Part shown: one piece after another, positions 24,335-31,119 of the stretch
Numbering within the stretch: position 1 is the first letter of the stretch
Layout: every line of letters starts with the position of its first letter
Source: JADKIH01 sp043747595
GTDB taxonomy: Bacteria > Bacteroidota > Bacteroidia > AKYH767-A > 2013-40CM-41-45
NCBI GenBank assembly: GCA_043747595.1
Contig: JAYTOX010000143.1
Coordinates: 1 to 31,119, forward strand
Direction of reading: 5' to 3'
Length of the DNA: 31,119 nucleotides
Notes under the pieces: generated by a model
The model's database searches: none
Seen by the model: only the letters and a program-made list of their open reading frames with translations
What the model was told of the DNA's origin: nothing
Position numbers and translations under genes: made by a program

Positions 24335-24366
24335 CAAAGATAGTGAATATAGAGCAGTTTTTCAAA
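24335..24366 (-). promoter_or_regulatory. promoter of the glycogen-synthase-like/DUF4270/glmS operon
   Basis: On the minus strand TTTG (24366-24363), a 20-nt spacer, then TATCTTTG (24342-24335). Both elements match the Bacteroidota sigma consensus exactly. Transcription should begin about 25 nt before ATG 24304, and no other promoter is visible in the operon, which supports co-transcription of the three genes. Confidence 0.7.
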
Positions 24367-24509
24367 TTTGCAAGTGGTTTTAACTGTATATCTATGATTT
24401 TCTGCTATTTTCGGCGCGTGAATGACGGGTAAGTAATTGAGAGTTAGCTGTAATATCCTCTCAAAAGTTTAATTAATGATTATTTAAATTATATTTTGAT
24501 TGTAAAAAG

Positions 24510-25352
24510 ATGGTGGTTTTCAAAAAGATAGTAAAATTGGTCGAATATTTAGCTCAAGAGCGAAAAAAAGGGAAAAGGATTGGTTTTGTGCCAACTATGG
24601 GTGCTCTTCATGAAGGGCATATATCGCTGGTAAATCGAGCTAAGGCCGAAAATGCATTCGTTGTCGTAAGCATATTTGTAAATCCCACACAGTTCAACAA
24701 CCCCGACGATTTGAAAAAATATCCGAGAACGCCATTAGCCGATCATCAATTGCTATCGCATGCGGGTGCCGACGTAGTGTTTGAGCCAGACGTACACGAG
24801 GTTTATCTAAATGGACTCCATGAAGGGAAGTCGGTCGATTTGGGAAGCTTGGAAAAAGTGCTTGAGGGAGAACATCGACCCGGTCACTTTAATGGAGTGG
24901 TACAGGTGGTCTCACGTTTGTTCGACATTGTATTGCCCGATGCTGCTTATTTTGGAGAGAAAGATTTTCAGCAACTAGCAGTAATCAGAAAAATGACGTC
25001 GATGTTGAATTACTCTGTTGAGATAATCGGATGTGAAACAAAAAGAGAAAAAAATGGGTTGGCAATGAGTTCTCGAAACCTGCGACTTAGTACGCAAGAA
25101 AGGGAAATGGCATCGTGTATTTATAGGGCGTTACAATTTGTAAAAGAAAATTGGCAAACGAAAGGTGTTGATGTTGTGGTGAAAGAAGCCATTGAACAAA
25201 TTAATTCGACTGAAGTATTTAAAGTTGAATATTTGGAAATAGCAGATTCGAATACCATGCAAAAGCTAAACAGTATAGAAATGAAAAATGCAAGAGTGTT
25301 TGCTGCGGTTTTTTGTGGAGAGATTCGATTGATAGACAATCTTGCGATATAA
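24510..25352 (+). CDS. panC: pantoate--beta-alanine ligase
   Basis: PanC joins pantoate and beta-alanine using ATP to give pantothenate, the precursor of coenzyme A, in the cytoplasm. The 280-residue product has all class landmarks: FVPTMGALHEGH (residues 26-37, with the two nucleotide-binding His H34 and H37), FVNPTQF, YFGEKDFQQ, the pantoate loop and GLAMSSRN (KMSKS-like). Length is normal. It is divergent from the glycogen-synthase-like gene with about 200 bp between them. An AT-rich region (TATATTTTG near 24491) is the only weak promoter seen. panD is not in the window. Confidence 0.97.
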   Translation: MVVFKKIVKLVEYLAQERKKGKRIGFVPTMGALHEGHISLVNRAKAENAFVVVSIFVNPTQFNNPDDLKKYPRTPLADHQLLSHAGADVVFEPDVHEVYLNGLHEGKSVDLGSLEKVLEGEHRPGHFNGVVQVVSRLFDIVLPDAAYFGEKDFQQLAVIRKMTSMLNYSVEIIGCETKREKNGLAMSSRNLRLSTQEREMASCIYRALQFVKENWQTKGVDVVVKEAIEQINSTEVFKVEYLEIADSNTMQKLNSIEMKNARVFAAVFCGEIRLIDNLAI

Positions 25353-25359
25353 ATTAGTG

Positions 25360-25384
25360 TTATTTTTTATTTAATAAAAAATAA
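25360..25384. terminator. AT-only perfect palindrome after panC
   Basis: TTATTTTTTATT at 25360-25371 and its exact complement at 25373-25384, with one central T. It lies 8 nt after the panC stop. Being AT-only, it is a weak hairpin, but the T and A runs could end transcription in either direction. Confidence 0.35.
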
Positions 25385-25467
25385 AATGTTTAATCTAAAC
25401 CATGATTGAAAGTTGAAATTAATTTTATTCGTATATTAGAGGTCACACACTTTTAAAAACAAATGCT

Positions 25468-25905
25468 ATGTTAGAAAATCTCTTAAATCTTGTAAAGGAA
25501 AATGCAGGTAGTGCAATTATTGATAATCCTGCTATTCCTAATGAAAAAAATGATGCTGCAATTTCTGAAGCAACAAGTGGAATTATGGATCACCTTAAAA
25601 CTGCTATTGCCGGTGGCGGATTAAGTTCCATCACTGAAATGTTTAGAGGAGGTGATGTAAAAAACAACCCAATGATTTCATCTATGAGTAGTAGCGTGGC
25701 TCAAAAGTTAATGAGTAAATTCGGAATCAGCTCGGAGCAAGCAAGTGGAATTGTTTCTAATCTTATACCAAACGTGATGAGCTCACTTGTAAAAAAGACG
25801 AACGATCCGAACGACAAGAGTTTTGATTTGCAAGGAATCATTGGCAGTTTGTCTGGCGGAGAAGGAATAAGTGGAGTTCTCGGAGGATTGAAAAACTTGT
25901 TTTAA
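25468..25905 (+). CDS. DUF937-like small protein
   Basis: The 145-residue product is acidic to neutral, without a signal peptide or membrane segment. It is rich in Gly, Ser, Met and small residues. The pattern LLNLVKENAGSAIIDNPAIPNEKNDAAISEATSGIMDHLK at the start, then repeated MISSMSSSVAQKLMSKFGISSEQASGIVSNLIPNVMSSLV, ending GSLSGGEGISGVLGGLKNLF, matches the DUF937/YidB-like type found in many bacteria. The function is unknown. The ATG follows a 110-bp gap. The gene is convergent with the cysteine desulfurase, the two separated by a 370-bp repeat-rich region. Confidence 0.72.
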   Translation: MLENLLNLVKENAGSAIIDNPAIPNEKNDAAISEATSGIMDHLKTAIAGGGLSSITEMFRGGDVKNNPMISSMSSSVAQKLMSKFGISSEQASGIVSNLIPNVMSSLVKKTNDPNDKSFDLQGIIGSLSGGEGISGVLGGLKNLF

Positions 25906-25911
25906 TGGTTT

Positions 25912-26208
25912 GAAAATTGAAAATCGAAGATAGAGAATCGTAATTCGTAATTTGAGAATTAGATTGAGAATCGAAATTTGTAATTCGAAAATTGATTCAA
26001 GTTGTTTTATTTCTACAAATTTTTTCTGCGAATATCTGCGGTTACTATAGGTGAAAACTTTTTGACTCCCGCAGAAACCGCAGACTCCCGCAGAATATAT
26101 ATCGTAATTCAAAGGTTGATAATCGTAATTCGTAATTCGAAAGTTGATAATCGTAATTCGTAATTCGAAGGTTGATAATCGTAATTCGTAATTCGAAAGT
26201 TGTGATTA
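25912..26208 (+). repeat. two heptamer arrays between convergent genes
   Basis: From 25912 to 25993 are about 11 heptamers (GAAAATT, GAAAATC, GAGAATC, GTAATTC, GTAATTT and others) with one 5-nt break. From 26104 to 26208 are 15 in register; these form a higher-order unit of 28 nt (GATAATC, GTAATTC, GTAATTC, GAAAGTT) repeated three times with one base change. The first array begins 7 nt after the DUF937-like gene stop. A separate inverted repeat (26024-26095) sits between them. Confidence 0.88.
26024..26095. repeat. 20-nt inverted repeat with internal 13-nt direct repeats
   Basis: The arms at 26024-26043 and 26076-26095 match at 16 of 20 positions, with the four mismatches grouped in the middle (AATA against GGAG). 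The core is CTGCGGTT and its complement. The 13-nt word GACTCCCGCAGAA occurs twice (26064-26076 and 26083-26095), 19 nt apart. It differs in composition from the AT-rich heptamers around it and may be the remnant of a small palindromic mobile repeat or a bidirectional terminator. Confidence 0.75.
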
Positions 26209-26213
26209 GAAAT

Positions 26214-26299
26214 AAGTAAGAAAAAAAAGACCCTTTACCCTTGACCTTTCTTACTTCTTACTTCTTACTTCTTACTTCTTACTTCTTACTTCTTACTTC
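26214..26299 (-). repeat. inverted heptamer element overlapping the cysteine desulfurase end
   Basis: AAGTAAGAAA (26214-26223) and TTTCTTACTT (26247-26256) form a 10-bp perfect hairpin around an A-run and the words CCCTTGACC. The right arm continues as (TTCTTAC) heptamers to about 26299. The last five codons (Val-Arg-Ser-Lys-Lys) and the TAA of the cysteine desulfurase gene lie inside this array (26279-26296). Confidence 0.88.
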
Positions 26300-27421
26300 C
26301 CTTTCCAGTTCAGCAATTGCAAATTCGATTTCTTCTCCGGTGGTAAATCGTCCAAGTGAAAAACGGATGGAAGAATAGGCTTGAGTTTTAGTTAGTCCCA
26401 TAGCCGTTAGAACATGCGAAGGTTCAGGCAATGCCGATGAACAAGCGCTTCCCATTGCCATAGCTAAATTCGGAAGTGCTTTTATTAATTCCTCCGCTTT
26501 GATGTCATGAAAGTTTATATTGCTGGTATTCGGTAATCTATTTTTTATATTTCCATTAACGGAAGCTCCCATATCGCACATGGCTTGTTCGAGACGTGTA
26601 CGTAGAATGGAAATGGTGCCGTTTATTTCCATTAGCTCATCTTTACAAAGTTGCGCTGCTTTTGCAAAGCCTACAATGCCCGGCACATTGAGTGTTCCAC
26701 TTCTCAGTCCGCGTTCGTGACCCCCACCATCTATTTGTCCGATGAGTGTAACTCTCGGATTTTTTCTTTTTACATAAAGTAATCCAACACCTTTTGGGCC
26801 ATACATTTTGTGAGCCGATAAACAAAGAAGATCAGCTTTTAAATCGTACATGTCGATGCGAAGTTTTCCTCCGCCTTGTGTTGCATCACAAAAGAGCAAC
26901 GAGTTTTTTGAATGTACAATTGCAGCGATTTGATCTATCGGATGAATAACGCCCGTTTCATTATTTGCTAACATGGCACAAACTAAAAGAGTATCGTTAC
27001 GAATCGATTTTTCTAACAATTGTAAATCGATCATTCCATCTTCAAGTACCGGAAGTAGCGTAATCTCAAAACCTGTTTTTTCGAGATGCGCACATGTGTC
27101 TAAAACAGCCTTGTGTTCGGTAGAAATGGTTATAATGTGTTTTCCTTTTGAGTGATATGCCTCTGCAACACCTTTGATGGCAAGGTTAATCGATTCTGTA
27201 GCGCCTGAAGTAAAAATGATCTCGTTTTCCTCTACATTAATAAATTCAGCTAAATTTTTTCTTGATCTTTTCACGGCTTCATCGGCAATCCAACCAAAGG
27301 AGTGAGAACGACTAGCAGCATTTCCGTAGTCGGAAGTAAAATATGGAAGTATTGCATCAACTACGTGTGGGTCGACACGTGTTGTTGAATTATTATCAAG
27401 ATAAACACATAAATCGTTCAT
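26279..27421 (-). CDS. iscS: cysteine desulfurase (NifS/IscS type)
   Basis: This PLP enzyme takes sulfur from cysteine for Fe-S clusters and other thio-cofactors. The 380-residue product shows YLDNNSTT at the start, TSGATESIN, H103 (TEHKAVL), NNETG, D179 (FCDATQGGG), the PLP lysine K205 in CLSAHKMYGPKG, RSGTLNV, and the mobile-loop Cys C327 in MGSACSSALPEPSHVL. The C-terminal tail VRSKK and stop are encoded by the heptamer array, so the original C-terminus may differ. It is divergent from the VIT-family transporter gene by 52 bp. Typical of IscS/NifS group I enzymes; sub-type is not certain. Confidence 0.95.
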   Translation of the reverse strand: MNDLCVYLDNNSTTRVDPHVVDAILPYFTSDYGNAASRSHSFGWIADEAVKRSRKNLAEFINVEENEIIFTSGATESINLAIKGVAEAYHSKGKHIITISTEHKAVLDTCAHLEKTGFEITLLPVLEDGMIDLQLLEKSIRNDTLLVCAMLANNETGVIHPIDQIAAIVHSKNSLLFCDATQGGGKLRIDMYDLKADLLCLSAHKMYGPKGVGLLYVKRKNPRVTLIGQIDGGGHERGLRSGTLNVPGIVGFAKAAQLCKDELMEINGTISILRTRLEQAMCDMGASVNGNIKNRLPNTSNINFHDIKAEELIKALPNLAMAMGSACSSALPEPSHVLTAMGLTKTQAYSSIRFSLGRFTTGEEIEFAIAELEREVRSKK

Positions 27422-27473
27422 ACGTATGGAACAAATTTCTTTACTTTGGGAAATATTTTAATACTTTAATTCG

Positions 27474-28193
27474 ATGCAAAGTACAACATCAACTCCTCAC
27501 CACCATCATCACAACGAAGAACATTTTGAGCAGTCACAAACCATCCGCGATATTGTTATCGGGATGTCAGATGGCCTAACGGTGCCATTTGCTTTAGCGG
27601 CCGGATTAAGCGGAGCGGTGAGCTCCAATTCGATTATTCTTACAGCAGGCTTTGCAGAAATAATTGCCGGATCAATAGCGATGGGACTTGGAGGATATTT
27701 AGCAGGGAAAACAGAAATTGAGCATTACGATTCAGAATTGAAGCGTGAATACGAAGAGTTGGTTACGCATTATGAAACTGAACGCAATGAGGTGAAGGAA
27801 ATCTTTGCGAACTATGGATTATCTCCCAATTCCCAAGAATTGATCATGACGGAAATGGAGAAAGACAAAGATAAGTGGGTAGATTTTATGATGCGCTTCG
27901 AATTAGGTTTAGAGAAGCCCGACATCAATAGAGCAAGGTTGAGCGCCAGGAACATTGGCGTAGCGTATATCGTAGGAGGTATTGTTCCGTTAACGGCGTA
28001 TATCTTTACCGACACTCCACACATGGGTTTAATTTATTCAGCCATTATCACAGTGATATGTCTGATGTTCTTTGGATATTTTAAAAGCAAAGTTACCGGT
28101 CAAGATCCTATTAAGGGAGGTTTTAGAACAACAATGATTGGTGTGCTTGCAGCAGCTGCAGCTTATTTCTTTGCCAGTTTATTTTCATTATAA
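27474..28193 (+). CDS. VIT1/CCC1-family Fe2+/Mn2+ transporter
   Basis: The 239-residue membrane protein has the VIT/CCC1 pattern: IRDIVIGMSDGLTVPFALAAGLSGAV (helix 1), SIILTAGFAEIIAGSIAMGLGGYLAGKTEIEHYDSE (helix 2), a charged cytoplasmic region rich in Glu/Asp (about 80-145, with EMEKDKDKWVDFMMRFELGLEKPD), then three more helices ending GVLAAAAAYFFASLF. Family members export Fe2+/Mn2+ or store them in vacuoles; the acidic helical domain is the metal-binding domain. The N-terminus carries five His (H9-H13) and H17, a further metal-binding candidate. The cyclase gene follows after 5 nt, so they are likely one operon; the cysteine desulfurase lies divergently upstream. Confidence 0.92.
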   Translation: MQSTTSTPHHHHHNEEHFEQSQTIRDIVIGMSDGLTVPFALAAGLSGAVSSNSIILTAGFAEIIAGSIAMGLGGYLAGKTEIEHYDSELKREYEELVTHYETERNEVKEIFANYGLSPNSQELIMTEMEKDKDKWVDFMMRFELGLEKPDINRARLSARNIGVAYIVGGIVPLTAYIFTDTPHMGLIYSAIITVICLMFFGYFKSKVTGQDPIKGGFRTTMIGVLAAAAAYFFASLFSL

Positions 28194-28198
28194 AACCG

Positions 28199-28948
28199 AT
28201 GCTAGCTAAAATAACTATTAATGAAAAGAATTACGAATTGGACCTCGCAAAGCCAATCGACCTTTCTATTCCGATTATGGCCGATAAAGAAAATGTAAAT
28301 GCATTTTATCTTGGTCCGGTTACCTACATTCCATTTTCTATGGGAACTTTTATTGGAGATGTTTCAAAAGGCGGCGCCTGTAATGTCAATACCATAACGA
28401 TTAATCCCCATGGCAATGGTACACACACGGAAACAGTCGGTCACATTTCTAAAAACAATTACCCGATACGTACTGCATTAATGAGAACTTTTTTCACCTC
28501 ACGGTTAATTACTCTTGATCCTGAAAAAATTGGCGGCGATTTCGTAATCACATTGAATCAATTAAAAGAAATTGATTTGGTAAATATAGAAGCATTGATA
28601 ATTAGAACTTTGCCCAATTCGATTGAAAAAAAAATACGTCAATATTCAGGAACAAATCCGGCATACATGGCAAAAGAAGCCGCTGATTTTTTGAGATTGA
28701 ATAATATCCAACATGTTTTGTTAGACTTACCGAGTATAGATCGTGAAGAAGATGGAGGGAAATTGTCGGCACATCACGCCTTTTGGAATTATCCTGAAAG
28801 TCCTAGAACGGAATGTACGATTACCGAATTAATGTATGTTGAGGATAAAATAAGCGACGGTTTTTATCTTTTGGACCTTCAATTTGCTGCTTTCGACAAC
28901 GATGCGAGTCCGTCTCGACCAATAATATACGCACTTAAGGCTATTTAA
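28199..28948 (+). CDS. cyclase family protein (kynurenine-formamidase-like)
   Basis: The 249-residue product has the cyclase-superfamily fold: DLSIPIMADKENVNAFY near the start and the metal site around residues 71-82, reading H71-G-N-G-T-H76-T-E78-T-V-G-H82. The family signature is HxGTHxDxPxH. Here the first His is displaced by one residue, Asp is Glu and Pro is Val, so metal binding may be altered. The late region (HVLLDLPSIDREEDGGKLSAHHAFWNYP) supplies further His and Asp ligands. Members act on formyl-kynurenine, isatin or other substrates; which one is unknown here. It follows the VIT-family gene by 5 nt and is probably co-transcribed. Confidence 0.85.
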   Translation: MLAKITINEKNYELDLAKPIDLSIPIMADKENVNAFYLGPVTYIPFSMGTFIGDVSKGGACNVNTITINPHGNGTHTETVGHISKNNYPIRTALMRTFFTSRLITLDPEKIGGDFVITLNQLKEIDLVNIEALIIRTLPNSIEKKIRQYSGTNPAYMAKEAADFLRLNNIQHVLLDLPSIDREEDGGKLSAHHAFWNYPESPRTECTITELMYVEDKISDGFYLLDLQFAAFDNDASPSRPIIYALKAI

Positions 28949-29143
28949 TTTAGAATCATTCTTAACTAGGCAAATTTTTAACAAATTCGGTTTGACTCAA
29001 ATCTGGCAAAAACGCCTTCAGAAGTCGTTAAATATTAGTCAGTTTCACCGAACTTACCACCAACCATAGCTAAGGTGTTGATATCTTGAGGTAATAATTT
29101 TATATTTTTTTTAAGAAAAACTTTTAGGAGTTATTGATTGTAA

Positions 29144-29151
29144 TAAATTTG
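29144..29151 (+). promoter_or_regulatory. -7 element of the actA (alternative complex III) operon
   Basis: TAAATTTG matches TAnnTTTG exactly; CTTT near 29121 is a poor -33. Transcription from here leaves a leader of about 95 nt before ATG 29253. Within the leader a small hairpin (TCCGT 29222-29226, ACGGA 29234-29238) lies about 15 nt before the start. The 304-bp gap 28949-29252 holds no other gene. Confidence 0.5.
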
Positions 29152-29252
29152 CACCCGTTCGAAAAAACTGACATTTTAATGACCTTGCCCGTCGTTCATT
29201 TCATTTTTCAAACAATATTCCTCCGTTTTGAAGACGGACTAACAAAAATAAC

Positions 29253-30488
29253 ATGAGTCACCCTTACAACACCCGGTACTTTGCTTTTATAATCTCTATC
29301 TGCTTTCTGACATTATTTAATGGAAGCACAGCACTTGCGCAAGATGGAGCTGCCTTATTTAACGCAAACTGTACTACCTGTCACGCCGTGAAAGAAAAGG
29401 TCATAGGACCTGCACTGAAAGGTATTGAACAACGTCGTTCGGAAGAATGGCTGTTAAAGTGGATAAAGAACTCACAGGCAGTTATTAAGAGCGGTGATGA
29501 ATATGCAGTTAAGTTGTATAACGATTACAACAAAACGGCAATGACGTCTTTCAATTTCAAGGATGATGAAATCAAAGCGATACTTGCTTATGTAAAAACG
29601 GAAGCAGAAAAGCCGGATGCAGTAGTGAAGACGCCGGTTGATAGTGGGTCGCCGGAAGGTGAGTCGAAGCCAATTTGGCCATACATTTTAATAGCAGCAG
29701 TTGTTTTATATTTACTGAGTGGTGTATTACGCAGAGTACAAGAGACGCTTGCTAAAGCAGTTCGAACAAAAAATAATGAGCCGGAGCCACTTCCTGTTAC
29801 CACTAAAGTTCGAAACCGCGAATGGATTCGTCACAATAAAAAACTGATTGCACTTATTTTAATAGGACTTACATTAATCGGCAGTGTAAAAGGTTGGTAT
29901 GCTTTACAGTCGATCGGACTAGCACAAGGGTATACACCAGATCAACCAATAAAATATTCGCATAAACTTCACGCAGGAAAACTTCAAATCGCTTGTATTT
30001 ATTGCCATAGCGGAGCAGAACGTGGTAAAGTTGCCGGAATACCTTCAGCAAATGTATGTATGAATTGTCATAAATATGTGCGCAAAGGACCTGAAACGGG
30101 AACAGAAGAAATCGCAAAGATTTACAAAGCATTAGACTATGATCCTGATAAAGGAACATACGGACCAAATCAAAAGCCATTACAGTGGGTTCGTGTACAC
30201 AACCTTCCTGATTTTGCATACTTCAATCACTCACAACATTATGTTGTAGGAAAAATTGAGTGTCAAACTTGTCATGGACCAATTCAAGATAGTATGACAG
30301 TTGCCAGTCAATATTCACCGCTTACAATGGGATGGTGTATAGATTGTCACAGACAAACGCCGGTTAAAATGGCGGGCAATGGATATTACGATCAATTACA
30401 TAAAGATTTAGTAGCGAAACATCCGATGGACTCTGTATTTACCGTAAAAGACATCGGTGGTACTGAGTGTGCTCGTTGTCACTATTAA
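29253..30488 (+). CDS. actA: alternative complex III subunit A with fused monoheme cytochrome c (six hemes)
   Basis: ActA takes electrons in alternative complex III, the quinol:electron acceptor oxidoreductase of many Bacteroidota. The 411-residue product has a signal peptide (about 1-29), then a cytochrome c domain with C40-T-T-C43-H44 (about 32-115). Two membrane helices follow (near 142-162 and 199-220), then a C-terminal multiheme domain with five more CxxCH sites (CIYCH, CMNCH, CQTCH, CIDCH, CARCH), the last ending the protein as CARCHY. The total is six hemes. Monoheme c and pentaheme ActA are separate in the best-known complexes, so this gene looks like a fusion. actB follows 42 bp later on the same strand. 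Confidence 0.92.
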   Translation: MSHPYNTRYFAFIISICFLTLFNGSTALAQDGAALFNANCTTCHAVKEKVIGPALKGIEQRRSEEWLLKWIKNSQAVIKSGDEYAVKLYNDYNKTAMTSFNFKDDEIKAILAYVKTEAEKPDAVVKTPVDSGSPEGESKPIWPYILIAAVVLYLLSGVLRRVQETLAKAVRTKNNEPEPLPVTTKVRNREWIRHNKKLIALILIGLTLIGSVKGWYALQSIGLAQGYTPDQPIKYSHKLHAGKLQIACIYCHSGAERGKVAGIPSANVCMNCHKYVRKGPETGTEEIAKIYKALDYDPDKGTYGPNQKPLQWVRVHNLPDFAYFNHSQHYVVGKIECQTCHGPIQDSMTVASQYSPLTMGWCIDCHRQTPVKMAGNGYYDQLHKDLVAKHPMDSVFTVKDIGGTECARCHY

Positions 30489-30530
30489 TTAGATCAAAAA
30501 AAAGTAAAGAATTAGCATTAAGCTCCTACA

Positions 30531-31119
30531 ATGGAAAAAAAATACTGGAAAGGCGTAGAAGAACTTAGCAATGATGCCGAGTTTGTACGTTTGAAAAACA
30601 ACGAGTTTTACGAACCTCTTCCGATTGATGAGCTCATCAACAAAAAAGCAGAAGACGTAACTGTTACACCACGTCGTGACTTCCTAAAATTTTTAGGATT
30701 CAGTGTTGCTGCGGCATCATTGGCTGCATGTGAGGCACCGGTTCGCAAAACGATTCCATACTTGGTTCGTCCTGATCAAATAACTCCGGGCATAGCCAAT
30801 TATTATGCATCATCTTATTTTGATGGATATGATTATTCAAGTATCGTAGTAAAGACGCGCGAAGGTCGTCCGATCAAGATTGAAGGAAACAAACTAAGTT
30901 CGATCAACAAAGGAAAAGTAAATGCACGAGTTCAAGCAGCTGTACTTTCTCTTTATGATAACGTTCGTTTACGAGGACCAATGATGGGCGGAAGTCCGGC
31001 AACATGGCAAGATGTAGATAAATCGATCGGTGAAAAACTTTCGGCGATTGCAGCTAAAGGTGGGAAGATCAGAATTCTTTCTTCGACAGTTATCAGTCCT
31101 TCTACATTAAGAGCGATTG
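30531..31119 (+). CDS. actB: alternative complex III subunit B, molybdopterin-oxidoreductase-like (3' partial)
   Basis: The open frame begins at ATG 30531 and runs off the window after 196 residues. Near the N-terminus the Tat signal TPRRDFLKFLGFSVAAASLAAC has the twin arginines R48-R49 and a lipobox Cys (C67), so the protein is exported folded and lipid-anchored. The following VRKTIPYLVRPDQITPG and YSSIVVKTREGRPIKIEGNKLS are typical of the molybdopterin-like N-domain of ActB; in ACIII this domain does not bind molybdopterin. The Fe-S-binding C-terminal part lies outside the window. It lies 42 bp downstream of actA. The subunit assignment relies on the N-terminal match and position. Confidence 0.93.
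   Translation, partial: MEKKYWKGVEELSNDAEFVRLKNNEFYEPLPIDELINKKAEDVTVTPRRDFLKFLGFSVAAASLAACEAPVRKTIPYLVRPDQITPGIANYYASSYFDGYDYSSIVVKTREGRPIKIEGNKLSSINKGKVNARVQAAVLSLYDNVRLRGPMMGGSPATWQDVDKSIGEKLSAIAAKGGKIRILSSTVISPSTLRAI

Noticed and set aside
25783..26112. 109-codon minus frame across the repeat region
   Set aside because: Overlaps the DUF937-like gene and the heptamer arrays; low complexity, no motif.
29869..30219. 116-codon minus frame
   Set aside because: Antisense to the multiheme region of actA.

Overview
The window comes from a Bacteroidota chromosome, probably an environmental lineage of the Sphingobacteria/Chitinophagia/Flavobacteriia type. The evidence is three secreted proteins with type IX secretion C-terminal sorting domains, a DUF4270 lipoprotein, promoters of the Bacteroidota type (TAnnTTTG at -7, TTTG at -33), a Bacteroidota-style short glycogen-synthase-like protein beside panC, and the start of an alternative complex III operon (actA-actB). 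No phage, transposase, CRISPR array, rRNA or tRNA was found. Species cannot be named from this sequence.

Layout. 1-5.3 kb: the tail of an unknown gene, a CPBP membrane protease, a T9SS-secreted protein, a possible decayed membrane gene, two adjacent PhnB-like VOC proteins, a large heptamer repeat block, and a secreted protein with a duplicated helical repeat. 5.6-11.8 kb: a double-DNRLRE T9SS protein with a strong terminator, a DnaE2-like second DNA polymerase III alpha subunit, and another T9SS protein. 11.9-16.4 kb: murI, a gamma-carbonic-anhydrase-like protein, a small lipoprotein, a MurG-like glycosyltransferase, trmB and an alkyltransferase-like protein. 16.5-18 kb: an Fe-S biogenesis pair (Mrp/ApbC and NifU-type). 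18.2-20 kb: an alpha/beta-hydrolase-fold pseudoenzyme and an outer-membrane-like protein. 20.2-24.4 kb: a minus-strand operon of glycogen-synthase-like protein, DUF4270 lipoprotein and glmS, divergent from panC. 25.4-29 kb: a DUF937-like protein, a cysteine desulfurase, a VIT-family Fe/Mn transporter and a cyclase-family hydrolase. 29.2 kb to the end: actA and the 5' part of actB.

Genes that may work together: the Mrp and NifU-type proteins with the cysteine desulfurase (Fe-S assembly), and the VIT transporter divergent from the desulfurase (iron handling). GlmS and MurI both supply peptidoglycan precursors. ActA/ActB form the respiratory quinol:cytochrome c oxidoreductase.

The least ordinary feature is a family of intergenic arrays built on a strict 7-nt register (consensus close to G-T-R-A-K-T-N). 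They lie at about 3.85-4.24, 18.05-18.23, 20.03-20.13 and 25.9-26.3 kb, mostly between convergent genes. In three places they supply the stop codon of the neighbouring gene, and in one also its last five residues. Three copies share a more complex element: heptamers, an A-run, then a TTSACCTT core. Several proteins also lack a hallmark residue of their family: a hydrolase with no histidine at all, an alkyltransferase-like protein with Ala for the reactive Cys, an Mrp without its CxxC, and a glycogen-synthase-like protein without the KTGGL motif or C-terminal domain.
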